Shown: one piece after another, positions 52,083 through 60,149 of the stretch
How the letters are laid out: each line of letters opens with the position of its first letter
Numbering within the stretch: the first letter of the stretch is position 1
NCBI GenBank assembly: GCA_016218705.1
Contig: JACRDC010000083.1
Location: forward strand, 1 to 64,000
DNA length: 64,000 nt
Direction of reading: 5' to 3'
Source: Desulfarculus sp.
GTDB taxonomy: Bacteria > Desulfobacterota > Desulfarculia > Desulfarculales > Desulfarculaceae
Position numbers and translations under genes: made by a program
The notes under the pieces: generated by a model
The model's database searches: none
What the model was told of the DNA's origin: nothing
The model's input: only the letters and a program-made list of their open reading frames with translations

Positions 52083-53753
52083 ATGGAAAGTCAATTGGAG
52101 TTCGACGTGCTGGTCATCGGCAGCGGCGCGGCCGGCATGCGCCTGGCCCTGGGGTGCGCGCCCACGGCCCGCGTGGCCCTCTTGAGCAAGGGCACCTTCG
52201 AGGACTCGAGCACCTTCCACGCCCAGGGGGGCATCGCCGCCGTGCTGGACGAGCACGATTCGGTTGAGTCGCACATCAAGGACACCCTGGAGGCTGGGGC
52301 CGGCCTGTGCAACCCCGGGGTGGTGCGCTTCATCGTGGAGCGCGGCCGCCAGGCCATCCAGGAACTCATCGCGGCGGGCGTGGATTTCAGCCGCGAGACC
52401 GGCCCCGACGGCAAGCCCTTCTACCACCTGACCCGCGAGGGCGGCCACAGCCACCGCCGGGTCATCCACGCCGCCGACGCCACCGGCAAGGCCGTGGCCA
52501 CCACCCTGTCCCAACGGGTGGCCGGCCAGCCCAACATCACCATGTTCAACCATCAGGTGGCCATAGACCTGATCCGTCAGAAGGTGGAGGGCCGGCGCGT
52601 GGGCCGCTGCCTGGGGGCCTACGTGCTGGACAAGGCCTCGGGCCACGTGCGCGCCTTCTTGGCCCGGGTGGTGGTGCTGGCCACAGGTGGTTGCAGCAAG
52701 GCCTATCTCTACACCTCCAACCCCGACGTGGTCACCGGCGACGGCATGGCCATGGCCTGGCGGGCCGGCTGCCGGGTGGCCGACCTGGAGTTCACCCAGT
52801 TTCACCCCACCTGCCTGTTCCACCCCCAGGCCAAGTCCTTCCTCATCACCGAGGCGGTGCGCGGCGAGGGCGGGCGGCTGCTCTTGCCTGACGGCACCCG
52901 CTTCATGCCGAATTTCCACGCCAAAGCCGAGCTGGCCCCCCGCGACATCGTGGCCAGGGCCATTGACCACGAGATGAAGCGGCTGGGCCTGGACTGCGTG
53001 TACCTGGACATCAGCCACCAGCCAGCCGAGTTCATCAAGGGCCACTTCCCCACGGTGTACAAGCGCTGCAAGGAATACGGCTTCGACATGACCAAGCAGC
53101 CCCTGCCCGTGGTGCCCTCGGCCCACTTCACCTGTGGGGGGGTACTGACCGACCTCCAGGGCCGCACCGATATCGAGGGGCTCTACGCCGTGGGGGAGGT
53201 GGCCTGCACCGGCCTGCACGGGGCCAACCGCATCGCCAGCAACTCGCTGTTGGAGTGCCTGGTCATCGGCCGCTCGGCCAGCGCCCACATCCTGGAGGCC
53301 CAGGCCCAGGCGCCGGCGCCGGCCCCCGCGCGCCCCTGGGACGAGACCGGCATCACCGACTCTGACGAGGAAGTCGTGGTGGCCCACAACTGGGAGGAGC
53401 TACGGCGCTTCATGTGGGACTACGTGGGCATCGTGCGCACCACCAAGCGCCTGGAGCGCGCCCAGCACCGGGTGGAGTTGTTGGCCCGGGAGATGGACCA
53501 ATACTACCGCTCCTTCAAGGTCAACGGCGACCTGTTGGAGCTGCGCAACCTGATCGTGGTGGCCGGCCTGATAATCGCCTCGGCCATGGGCCGCCGCGAG
53601 AGCCGGGGCCTGCACTACACCCTGGACTTTCCCCAGCCCGACGGCAGCCAAACGCCCCGCGACACCATCCTGGTGCCACCCAACTTCTCGGGCGTATCGG
53701 CCGCCGACCTAAGACTGTGGGGCGAGCAGGCCCGGGCCGGCTGCACGGCCTAG
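52083..53753 (+). CDS. nadB: L-aspartate oxidase
   Basis: 556 residues of the succinate dehydrogenase/fumarate reductase flavoprotein family. FAD site VLVIGSGAAGMRLAL, SSTFHAQGGIAAVLDEHDSVESHIKDTLEAGAGLCNP, REGGHSHRRVIHAADATGKAV, FTQFHPTCLF, and VPSAHFTCGGVLTDLQGRTDIEGLYAVGEVACTGLHGANRIASNSLLE. It oxidises aspartate to iminoaspartate, using fumarate in anaerobes. ATG with AAGGA upstream. Second gene after nadC. Confidence 0.95.
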   Translation: MESQLEFDVLVIGSGAAGMRLALGCAPTARVALLSKGTFEDSSTFHAQGGIAAVLDEHDSVESHIKDTLEAGAGLCNPGVVRFIVERGRQAIQELIAAGVDFSRETGPDGKPFYHLTREGGHSHRRVIHAADATGKAVATTLSQRVAGQPNITMFNHQVAIDLIRQKVEGRRVGRCLGAYVLDKASGHVRAFLARVVVLATGGCSKAYLYTSNPDVVTGDGMAMAWRAGCRVADLEFTQFHPTCLFHPQAKSFLITEAVRGEGGRLLLPDGTRFMPNFHAKAELAPRDIVARAIDHEMKRLGLDCVYLDISHQPAEFIKGHFPTVYKRCKEYGFDMTKQPLPVVPSAHFTCGGVLTDLQGRTDIEGLYAVGEVACTGLHGANRIASNSLLECLVIGRSASAHILEAQAQAPAPAPARPWDETGITDSDEEVVVAHNWEELRRFMWDYVGIVRTTKRLERAQHRVELLAREMDQYYRSFKVNGDLLELRNLIVVAGLIIASAMGRRESRGLHYTLDFPQPDGSQTPRDTILVPPNFSGVSAADLRLWGEQARAGCTA

Positions 53754-53806
53754 CCCCGGCCCACCATCACCCGCCGCCGGGTGGGGCGGCCCCCGGGCGC
53801 CTGGGC

Positions 53807-54292
53807 TCATTCAAGGCGTTTGCTGAACTCCACCTTGTCATCGCCCGGCCGGTTGTAATCGCGAATGAACGGAATGCCATCGCGCTGGCCGTCGCCAGGG
53901 GCCAGGCTGAACCCCATTTTTTGGTGGAACCTCACCGAGGCGCTGTTCACCGGGGAGGTGCAGGCCCTGACCACGCTGCGTCCGTTCTGGCGGCAGACCT
54001 CGAAGAACCGTTCGTAGAGGCGCCGTCCTATGCCCTGGCCATGGTAGGCGGGGTCCACCCCCAGGAAGTGGGCGTAGCCCTCGCCGGGGCGGGCCGGGGA
54101 CAAAAAGGCGATGATGAACCCCACCATGCGCCCCTCATGCTCCATGATGAAGGAGGTATTGCTGAAGTGCTCCAGGAACAGCCTGGGCACCCCGTGCCGC
54201 AGGTCGCGGCCACCCCACCAGGCGGGCATGACCTCCATGATCGGCCCATGGTCGCTGGGCCTGGCCGATCTCAGGACGAACGCCTTTTCCAC
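53807..54292 (-). CDS. GNAT-family N-acetyltransferase
   Basis: About 161 residues with the GNAT core: VLRSARPSDHGPIMEVM, FIMEHEGRMVGFIIAFLSP, AHFLGVDPAYHGQGIGRRLYERFFEVC (acetyl-CoA loop Q-G-x-G-R) and NSASVRFHQKMGFSL. GTG at 54292 follows GGAGAGGGG; a longer frame from 54340 has no ribosome site. It resembles diaminobutyrate/ribosomal-type acetyltransferases, substrate unknown. It is the last gene of the minus-strand radical SAM locus, 67 nt after the cupin gene, and might modify the peptide or be unrelated. Confidence 0.8.
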   Translation of the reverse strand: MEKAFVLRSARPSDHGPIMEVMPAWWGGRDLRHGVPRLFLEHFSNTSFIMEHEGRMVGFIIAFLSPARPGEGYAHFLGVDPAYHGQGIGRRLYERFFEVCRQNGRSVVRACTSPVNSASVRFHQKMGFSLAPGDGQRDGIPFIRDYNRPGDDKVEFSKRLE

Positions 54293-54359
54293 GACCCCTC
54301 TCCGGATTGATCGGCGCCCGGATTGTGCGGCAGGTGCCACCTACCTAGAGCTTTCCGGC

Positions 54360-54713
54360 CTAGTGATGATGATGGTGCTCGTCGCCGGAGCTGTGGCCGC
54401 CGGCCACGGCGTAGCGGGCCTCCATCGGCCCCAGGCATAAGGCCTGGTAGGTTTCCTCGCCCCGCAGGTAGATGGCCTGGCCGGCTTGCAGGGTCAGGCC
54501 GCCGCCGGGGCCTTCCAGCTTCACTCCCCCGCTGATGACCAGCACGATCTCCTCGTGGCCCGGGCCGGGGCGCAGCACGCGGGGCGGGTCGCCGGGGTTC
54601 AGCACCCCGTAGAGCATGTAGCAGGCGTGGGTGCCCAGGTCCTTGAGCCCCAGCACCGTCTCGCCGCCCTCGCGGGGGGCGCGTCCGGCCAGGTCGTAGA
54701 TGGTGGCGGGCAT
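54360..54713 (-). CDS. cupin-domain protein with C-terminal His-rich tail
   Basis: 117 residues. A single cupin barrel: THACYMLYGVLNPGDPPRVLRPGPGHEEIVLVISGGVKLEGPGGGLTLQAGQAIYLRG. The metal-binding HEE positions are partly kept. The last residues are GHSSGDEHHHHH, a natural metal-binding tail. Cupins are small metal-dependent binding or enzymatic proteins. It follows the radical SAM/SPASM gene by 52 nt in the same direction, and could supply or sense metal in the locus; this is inference. Confidence 0.75.
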   Translation of the reverse strand: MPATIYDLAGRAPREGGETVLGLKDLGTHACYMLYGVLNPGDPPRVLRPGPGHEEIVLVISGGVKLEGPGGGLTLQAGQAIYLRGEETYQALCLGPMEARYAVAGGHSSGDEHHHHH

Positions 54714-54765
54714 GTCTCCTCCCAGGTATTGTGACTGCCCGGCGGGCCTGCCGCCGAGGCTGGTT

Positions 54766-55941
54766 TTAATCCGCTGGCGCGGGCTGCTCCATGAGGGCGC
54801 AGAGCACCGGGTCGGGCCGGTCCGGGGCCGGGGCGCGGAAGCGGCAGCCGCCGCCGCAGTCCAGGGCCACCTGGCAATCGCGGCAGCCTTGCACGCGGGC
54901 CAACTCCAGGGGCCGCCGGCGCTGCCAACAGGTCCACAGCCCCTCCTCTGCCCGGCCCAGGGGGTCGTCCAGGTAGAAGCCGCATTGGGCTACCCGCCCA
55001 TCGGCGGCCACGGTGGCCAGGTGCAGGCCGCAGGCCAAGGCCTGGCCCTCAGGCCCGGTGCCGCTGCCGTGGTAGGAACCGCCAAAGGCATAAGCCATGG
55101 CCTGGGCGGCCTCCCGCGGCGTAACCGCCAGCTCGGGGTGCTGGCTGAGCCTCCCAGCCAGGCAGGGCGCGTCTATGCCCCACTCGCGGGCGCCCAGGTC
55201 TTGCACCAGCTCGGCCAGGCCCTCCATCTCGGCCAGATTGCCGGCGTGGGCCATGGTGGCGATGGACAGACCCAGCCCCGCCGCGCGCACCCGGCGGGCG
55301 GCCTCCAAGGCCGGCGCGAAGCTGCCCGGCCCCCTGAGCATCTCGTGGCCGGGCGCCAGGCCGTCCAGGCTGATCTGCACCTCGTCGCAGTTTAGCCCGG
55401 CCAGGCGCTTCTCATCCAGCAGCAGACCGTTACTTAAGAGCACCCGGCGCATGCCGGCGGCGCTCAAAAGGGCGTTGATCTCCGGCCAGGCAGGGTGCAT
55501 CAAGGGCTCGCCGCCGCTGATGAGCACCCTGAGGCCGTTCATGGCCTCGAACTCCCTGAGCAGGGCCGCCACCCTCGCCACGGGCATATCCACCCCCCGG
55601 GCCGGCCCCAGGTAGCAGTGGCGGCAGGCCAGGTTGCAGCGCCAGGTGATTTGCAGCTCCAGGTAGCGCAGGGAGGGCAACGGGCCGGGTCCCAGGGCCA
55701 GGGGCCGGGGCCGGGGCTGGTCGTGTAGAACAAGAAGGCCCTCGGCCAGGCAAAATTGCTGGAACTCGGACTCCAGGCCCACCTGCTCCAGGGTCAGGTG
55801 CCCCCGGCAGAGCTTCAGGGCCGTTAGGCCTTCGTCGTTGAGTTCGTAGAGGTCGTCGTTATTGCGGTCGTAGAGGCAGGGGGTCTCCAGCAGGCGCAGG
55901 CAGACGTGCCCGGCCAGGCTGACGTACTGGGGGCCGGCCAC
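54766..55941 (-). CDS. radical SAM/SPASM peptide-modifying enzyme with PqqD/RRE-like N-terminus
   Basis: 391 residues. About 1-80 look like a PqqD/RiPP recognition element (VSLAGHVCLRLLETPCLYDRNNDDLYELNDEGLTALKLC...LEQVGLESEFQQFCLAEGLL). Then a radical SAM domain with CNLACRHCY (near 104-112), GGEPLMHP and EVQISLDGL. The C-terminal SPASM part binds extra Fe-S clusters: CGLHLATVAADGRVAQCGFYLDDPLG...LARVQGCRDCQVALDCGGGCRFRA...VLC. This domain order is that of enzymes making C-S, C-C or similar crosslinks in ribosomal peptides. It starts 3 nt after the Cys-rich 107-residue gene. Confidence 0.88.
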   Translation of the reverse strand: MAGPQYVSLAGHVCLRLLETPCLYDRNNDDLYELNDEGLTALKLCRGHLTLEQVGLESEFQQFCLAEGLLVLHDQPRPRPLALGPGPLPSLRYLELQITWRCNLACRHCYLGPARGVDMPVARVAALLREFEAMNGLRVLISGGEPLMHPAWPEINALLSAAGMRRVLLSNGLLLDEKRLAGLNCDEVQISLDGLAPGHEMLRGPGSFAPALEAARRVRAAGLGLSIATMAHAGNLAEMEGLAELVQDLGAREWGIDAPCLAGRLSQHPELAVTPREAAQAMAYAFGGSYHGSGTGPEGQALACGLHLATVAADGRVAQCGFYLDDPLGRAEEGLWTCWQRRRPLELARVQGCRDCQVALDCGGGCRFRAPAPDRPDPVLCALMEQPAPAD

Positions 55942-55944
55942 GGG

Positions 55945-56268
55945 CTACAGGCCCAGGTCGCGGCCCGCAGCCAGGAGCCCGGCCACGGCGCGCAGCCCGC
56001 CGCAGGGGGCGCAGTCGGCCGGGTCCACGGCCGGGTCGCGGAAGTCGCAGCCGTCGGCCTGGTACTCGCAGCCGGCGCAGACCTTGTGCAGGCGGGGGTC
56101 GTCGGGTTTCAGCCCGAAGAGGGGGTTTGACCCCTGGGGGGCCAGGCGGTGTATCTCGCCGGCCAGGTGGGGCCGCTTTTCCAGCCACGCCAGCCCGCCG
56201 CAGCCGGGTTCCTCCCGGCGGCCGGGCTTGTGGTAGCGGCACAAAGGCTGGCAGACGGCCTGGCGCAT
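55945..56268 (-). CDS. small Cys-rich protein of the radical SAM peptide locus
   Basis: 107 residues with ten cysteines. N-terminus MRQAVCQPLCRYHKPG, then C23 in EPGCGGLAWLEKRPH, and a C-terminal cluster KVCAGCEYQADGCDFRDPAVDPADCAPCGGLRAVAGLLAAG. Two CxxC units and the spacing suggest Fe-S or zinc binding, not unlike a stand-alone SPASM-type domain. A GGAGG precedes the ATG. Lies between the attenuator hairpin and the radical SAM/SPASM gene (3 nt to the latter). I do not recognise the family. It may be an accessory subunit, electron carrier or peptide chaperone. Confidence 0.7.
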   Translation of the reverse strand: MRQAVCQPLCRYHKPGRREEPGCGGLAWLEKRPHLAGEIHRLAPQGSNPLFGLKPDDPRLHKVCAGCEYQADGCDFRDPAVDPADCAPCGGLRAVAGLLAAGRDLGL

Positions 56269-56285
56269 GGTCCTCCAAGCGAAAA

Positions 56286-56312
56286 GGGGGGAGGCCGTTA
56301 ACGCCTCCCCCC
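56286..56312 (-). terminator. terminator/attenuator after the 20-residue peptide
   Basis: On the minus strand GGGGGGAGGC-gttaacg-GCCTCCCCCC is followed by TTTTC, 17 nt after the peptide stop. A second hairpin (TGCTAGCC-tcg-GGCTAGCA, 56316-56334) spans the stop codon. The arrangement would give more peptide transcript than enzyme transcript, as in many RiPP operons. Confidence 0.8.
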
Positions 56313-56328
56313 TCGTGCTAGCCTCGGG

Positions 56329-56391
56329 CTAGCAGGAGCTCTTGCATTTGCAAAGCCCGCGCTGGCTGCGCACGATTTTCTGGATCTTCAT
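56329..56391 (-). CDS. 20-residue Cys-rich peptide, candidate RiPP precursor
   Basis: The frame reads MKIQKIVRSQRGLCKCKSSC and stops at TAG. A strong GGGAGGAAG ribosome site lies before the ATG, and a TTGACA-N17-AACAAT promoter lies 45 nt upstream of it. The peptide splits into a basic leader-like half (KIQKIVRSQRG) and a cysteine core (LCKCKSSC) at the extreme C-terminus. It sits between two radical SAM genes and is followed by a terminator-like hairpin, all hallmarks of a ribosomally made, post-translationally modified peptide. The three cysteines would be the modification targets. Such a short gene is normally missed by annotation. No homologue is known to me. Confidence 0.72.
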   Translation of the reverse strand: MKIQKIVRSQRGLCKCKSSC

Positions 56392-56435
56392 GATCTTCCT
56401 CCCGGCCCCTTCTTGGGGCGTTTGTGTTACCTCAA

Positions 56436-56464
56436 ATTGTTGCAACGGCCAGGGCCGTTGTCAA
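56436..56464 (-). promoter_or_regulatory. promoter of the peptide gene
   Basis: On the minus strand TTGACA (56464-56459), a 17-nt spacer and AACAAT (56441-56436). The spacer is an inverted repeat (ACGGCC..GGCCGT), a possible operator. It starts just downstream of the radical SAM gene at 56479-57750. Confidence 0.6.
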
Positions 56465-56478
56465 GGGCCGGGTGGGGA

Positions 56479-57750
56479 TTAATCCAGGCGCGGATTGAAG
56501 TAGCCATGCCTTAGCCTGGGGAAGCGGGCGCGCATCATTTTTATGAGCTGCTCCATGCCCAGGCGCTTGTCCGGCTGGCCCAGGCCCAGCTCCTTGAGGT
56601 ACACCTCGGTGTCTATGTTCAGGTTGCGCCACTGGATCATGTCCAGGCCGGTGTCCTCCACCAACTGGCACAGGGCCTCCACCTCCTCGGGCCGGTCGGT
56701 GAGCCCGGGCAGGCACAGGAGGTTGATGGAGCAGAAGCGGCCCACCCGCTTGACCTCCTTGATGGTGGCGATGGCGTCTGTGAGCGACCAGCCGTTGGGC
56801 TGGTAGTAGGCCTGGTGGCGCTCCGGGATGAGGCTGTTGAGCGACACGCGCATGGAACTCAGGCCCTCGCGCAAGAGCCGCGCCGCCACCTGGGGCAGGC
56901 TGCCGTTGCTGTTGAGATTGATGGTGCCCTTGGGCCTCAACTGGCGTATCTGGCTGATGGCCTCGGCCAAAAGTTCACCCATGAGCAGGGGCTCGCCCTC
57001 GCAGCCCTGGCCGAAGCTCACCAGGGGGTCGCGGCCCTTGTTGAAGTGGTGCAGGGCCACCTCGGCCACCTCGTCGGCGCTGGGGGTGAACTTGATGCGC
57101 TCCTGGGTGGCCGGGAAGCGCCCCGTGGGCTGGCTGGAGAGGCAGCCCAGGCAGGAGGCGTTGCAGGCCGGGCTGGTGGGCAGTGGCCCCTCCCAGCGCC
57201 CCAGCATCAGATTGCGCGCCGCCGGGCAGCAGTTGGTGAGCGCGCAGGTGCCCAGGTGCTGCCATAGGCGGTTCTTGGGGTAGGAGCGCAGGAGCTTCTT
57301 GGCCGCCAGGGCCAGACGCTCCGGGGCGGGGAAGCGGGCGGCGTCCTGGCGGGGCGAGGAATCCACGCGCAGGCCGGCGGCCACGAAGCCCCCCCGCGAG
57401 AAGCCCACGGCCGTGTAGGCGAACAAGGGCAGGGTGGGCGCGCCGGCCTGGGTCTGGTAAGCGGCGCTCAAGGTGCTGGTATGGGCCGGCGCCAGGAAGG
57501 CAGCCACCGCCGTGGGCTTGTGGTAGGGGTCGTTGGGGTCGGACTCCAGCACCTCCAGGCGCCCGCCCGGCCCCACCCCCACCGGTAGGCGGCCAGGCAG
57601 CAGGAACAGCTCGCTGCCCTCGGGCAGGGGGATGCACTGGGTCTCGTCCACCGGCTCCCAAGCGCCGGCCGCCGCGCCGGCCATGGCCAGGCCGGGATGA
57701 TCGTAGATATTGCCTTCATGGTCGGCGTAGACCAGGCGGGGGGCGCTCAT
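56479..57750 (-). CDS. radical SAM protein
   Basis: 423 residues. The first 150 residues are a mixed domain without recognised motifs. CALTNCCPAARNLMLGRWEGPLPTSPACNASCLGCLSSQ contains the CxxxCxxC cluster motif (about 197-204) plus extra cysteines upstream. Then VSFGQGCEGEPLL, INLNSNGSLPQVAARLL, MRVSLNSLIPERHQAYY and INLLCLPGLTDRPEEVEALCQLV match radical SAM barrel strands. No SPASM domain is visible. The gene is the first of the minus-strand unit, 87 nt before the peptide gene. It may be a second peptide-modifying enzyme or an unrelated upstream gene. Confidence 0.8.
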   Translation of the reverse strand: MSAPRLVYADHEGNIYDHPGLAMAGAAAGAWEPVDETQCIPLPEGSELFLLPGRLPVGVGPGGRLEVLESDPNDPYHKPTAVAAFLAPAHTSTLSAAYQTQAGAPTLPLFAYTAVGFSRGGFVAAGLRVDSSPRQDAARFPAPERLALAAKKLLRSYPKNRLWQHLGTCALTNCCPAARNLMLGRWEGPLPTSPACNASCLGCLSSQPTGRFPATQERIKFTPSADEVAEVALHHFNKGRDPLVSFGQGCEGEPLLMGELLAEAISQIRQLRPKGTINLNSNGSLPQVAARLLREGLSSMRVSLNSLIPERHQAYYQPNGWSLTDAIATIKEVKRVGRFCSINLLCLPGLTDRPEEVEALCQLVEDTGLDMIQWRNLNIDTEVYLKELGLGQPDKRLGMEQLIKMMRARFPRLRHGYFNPRLD

Positions 57751-57846
57751 GCATGCCTCGCGGGAGGGTGACTGGGATAAAAAGGTTATGATACCCCATC
57801 AAGGCGGGGCTGGCTTGCCCCGGGGACCGGGATGACCGGTCCGGGG

Positions 57847-58374
57847 CTACTTTATGGCCTTAAGCCAGACCTCCACCTCCAGGGCGGGCCATAGCCAGGC
57901 CAGGTGCTGCTCGTAGAAGCGGCCATGGCGGTTGGCCCAGGCCGCGATGCCCAGGCCGCCCCCGCGCCCGAAGATCAGCCGCCGGCTCTGCATCCGGTAG
58001 CGAAAGGCCAGGGGCTTGAAGTCGTCCACGGCCAAGCCGCAGAAGTAGTCGAAGCTGTACAGCCCCAGGTGCAGGCGGTGGCTGGGGTCGGTGAAAGAGG
58101 CGGCGGACGAGAAATGGGGCGTAAGGACATGGACCAGGCCGCCGGGCATAAGCACCCGGTGCACCTCGCCTAAAAGGGCCGCCAGGTCGGCGGCGTGCTC
58201 GGCCACGTGGCCAAGCCGCGCCCGCTGGAAGCTATTGTCCTGGAAGGGCAGGACCTTGCTGAAGTCGGCCACCAGGTCCACCCCGGGGTGGGGGGCCAGG
58301 TCCAGGCCCACGGCCCCGGGAAGCTTGCCCCGGCCGCAGCCGATGTCTAGCACCAAGTTACGCACCGGTGACAC
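57847..58374 (-). CDS. class I SAM-dependent methyltransferase
   Basis: About 175 residues. The SAM motif VLDIGCGRGKLPGAVGLDLAPHPGVDLVADF is followed by LPFQDNSFQRARLGHVAEHAADLAALLGEVHRVLMPGGLVHVLTPHFSSAASFTDPSHRLH. The GTG at 58374 is used as start; the frame is open further upstream but enters a palindromic repeat. The ribosome site is weak. Short for the family, consisting almost only of the core. Substrate unknown. A GGACCGG...CCGGTCC hairpin lies just after the stop (57823-57841). Confidence 0.75.
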   Translation of the reverse strand: MSPVRNLVLDIGCGRGKLPGAVGLDLAPHPGVDLVADFSKVLPFQDNSFQRARLGHVAEHAADLAALLGEVHRVLMPGGLVHVLTPHFSSAASFTDPSHRLHLGLYSFDYFCGLAVDDFKPLAFRYRMQSRRLIFGRGGGLGIAAWANRHGRFYEQHLAWLWPALEVEVWLKAIK

Positions 58375-58396
58375 GATATTGACCGTATCCTGGATT

Positions 58397-58551
58397 GCGG
58401 GCCATGGATGGCCCGCCGGGCGCGCCAGCGCCCGGGAGGCCTGGCAAAACCACGGGGTCCCCACAAAACGAAGTTTTGTGGGGTGTAACCACGCTTTTAC
58501 CAGGCCGATAGGCCATCAAAGCCATGGATGGCTTTGATGGCCTCCTGGTAT
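58397..58551 (-). repeat. palindromic multi-hairpin repeat, fourth copy
   Basis: On the minus strand: ATACCA...GGCCATCAAAGCC/GGCTTTGATGGCC, a CCTGG-TAAAAGCGTGG stem enclosing an extra CCCCACAAAAC-ttc-GTTTTGTGGGG hairpin, CCCGGGCGC-TGG-CGCGCCCGG, and GCGGGCCATCCATGGCCCGC. The first stem here differs from other copies on both sides (GGCCATC/GATGGCC), again compensatory. It lies between the methyltransferase and the flavoprotein genes, divergent. Confidence 0.8.
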
Positions 58552-58631
58552 AGAATACGCGCTGACATGGCAGCTTATTAGCACGGCGGGCGGTGGCCAG
58601 GCAACCGCCCGCGCCCAGGGAAGGACAGGGC

Positions 58632-59783
58632 ATGCGGGGCCGCTACGACGTCATCATCGTGGGGCTGGGGCCAGCCGGGGCCGCGGCTGCCGTGACCCTG
58701 GCCCGGGCCGGGGCCAAGGTCCTGGCCCTGGACGCCCGCCCTGGCCATGCCAAGCCCTGCGGCGGCTGCCTGTCGGCCCGCGCCATGGCCTCCCTGGCCT
58801 TTCTGGACCCCCCGGCCTGGCTGACCACCCGGCCCGTGGCCACCATGTATCTGGAGGCCGGCGGGCGCCCCTCGCGGCGCTTCACCACCCAGACCGCCGG
58901 GGCCTACTTCGTGGAGCGGGCGCGCCTGGATGCCTGGCTGGCCCAGCGCGCCGGGGAATCCGGGGCCGAGGTGGTCCATGAGCGCGCCCGGGGCCTGGAG
59001 CCCCAGGCTGGTGGCTGGGCAGTGCGCACCAGCCAGGGCGCCTGGCAGGGCGGCTGGCTCTTGGGGGCCGACGGCGCCACCAGCCTGGTGGGGCGCGCCT
59101 TGGACCTGGGGCGCACCACCTTTGCCTACAAGGCCATCGTGGAGGAGCGCCCCCTGCCCCCCGGCCTGGCCGAGCGGCTGGAGGGCGCCGCCCTGTTGGA
59201 CCTGGGCGGGGCGCCCGGGGGCTATGCCTGGGCCTTTGGCCGCCAGGGCGTATTGAACCTGGGGCTGGCTGGCCGGGGGTCCCGGACCGGCTCCACCACC
59301 AATCTGGTTGGCCGCTACGGGGCCTTCTTGGCCCGCCTGGGCCTGGGCCGGCCCGGGGCCTGGCGGGGGGCCTTGATCCCCTGCCCCGACGGCCGGCCCG
59401 CCCGCCTGGCCAGGGGCCGGGCGGCGGTGATCGGCGACGCCGCCGCCGCCGCCGACCCCTTTCTGGGCGAGGGCATCGGACAGGCGGTGCACAGCGGCCT
59501 CTTGGCCGGCCGGGCCATCCTGGAGGGCGGCCTGGACCTCTACCAGGCCCGCATGCGCGCCGGGCTTCTGCGCGAACACCGGCACGCCCGCCTGCTGGCC
59601 CGGCTCATCTACCGCGCCCCGGCCCTGTTTCAGTCCCTGGCCCAGCGCCACCCCGGGGCCACCGAGCTGGCCTGGCAGGTGCTCAGGGGTCAGCGCGCCT
59701 ACGCCGGCATCTGGGCAGGCGTGACCCGCCTGCTGCTGGGGCTCTCCGCCGGACCGCCGCCCCAGGCAAGCCTTGACCGGTAG
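58632..59783 (+). CDS. geranylgeranyl reductase-family flavoprotein
   Basis: 383 residues of the FAD-dependent GG-reductase family. FAD site YDVIIVGLGPAGAAAAVTLARAG, the cysteine-containing CGGCLSARAM near 40, ARLDAWLAQRAGESGAEVV, LLGADGATSLVGRAL, and the second FAD motif AVIGDAAAAADPFLGEGIGQAVHSGLLAGRAI. Family members reduce double bonds in isoprenoid chains (quinones, lipids). An AAGGACAGGG region precedes the ATG. The context gives no specific substrate. A longer in-frame start at 58593 is unsupported. Confidence 0.85.
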   Translation: MRGRYDVIIVGLGPAGAAAAVTLARAGAKVLALDARPGHAKPCGGCLSARAMASLAFLDPPAWLTTRPVATMYLEAGGRPSRRFTTQTAGAYFVERARLDAWLAQRAGESGAEVVHERARGLEPQAGGWAVRTSQGAWQGGWLLGADGATSLVGRALDLGRTTFAYKAIVEERPLPPGLAERLEGAALLDLGGAPGGYAWAFGRQGVLNLGLAGRGSRTGSTTNLVGRYGAFLARLGLGRPGAWRGALIPCPDGRPARLARGRAAVIGDAAAAADPFLGEGIGQAVHSGLLAGRAILEGGLDLYQARMRAGLLREHRHARLLARLIYRAPALFQSLAQRHPGATELAWQVLRGQRAYAGIWAGVTRLLLGLSAGPPPQASLDR

Positions 59784-59828
59784 CCGGCGGGCCATTATAG
59801 TAGCCCTAGTTATTACTAGGCCCAGGGG

Positions 59829-60149
59829 GTGGATTTGGCTTTGCATTTCGGCGGCAGGCTGGCGTGGCCCCTCTTGGTGGCCGGGGTGCTGGCCTTGTGC
59901 GTCCTGGGCCTGACCCGGGGCCTAGGCAACCTGAGCCAGGTGCGCGAGGAACTGCAACAGGTGCGGGCCACCAACCAGCGCCTGGACAAGGAAAACCGCG
60001 CCATGTACCGTCAGGTGGAGCGCCTGCGCTCCGACCCCCAGGCCCTGGAGCGGGCCGTGCGCCGCGACATGGGCGTGCTGCGCCCCGACGAGGTGGTCTA
60101 CCAGCAGGAACAACCCCTGCCCAAGCCGGCGGCCAAGGAGCAGCCGTGA
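59829..60149 (+). CDS. ftsB: FtsB/DivIC-like septum formation protein
   Basis: 106 residues: one N-terminal helix (LAWPLLVAGVLALCVLGL), a coiled coil (LSQVREELQQVRATNQRLDKENRAMYRQVERLRSDPQALERAVRRDMGVLRPDEVVY) and a short Pro/Lys tail. FtsB joins FtsL and FtsQ in the divisome. The family sign RRDMG(V/M)(L/V)RPDE is intact. GTG start. The stop overlaps the next ATG by 1 nt (TGATG). Confidence 0.88.
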   Translation: MDLALHFGGRLAWPLLVAGVLALCVLGLTRGLGNLSQVREELQQVRATNQRLDKENRAMYRQVERLRSDPQALERAVRRDMGVLRPDEVVYQQEQPLPKPAAKEQP

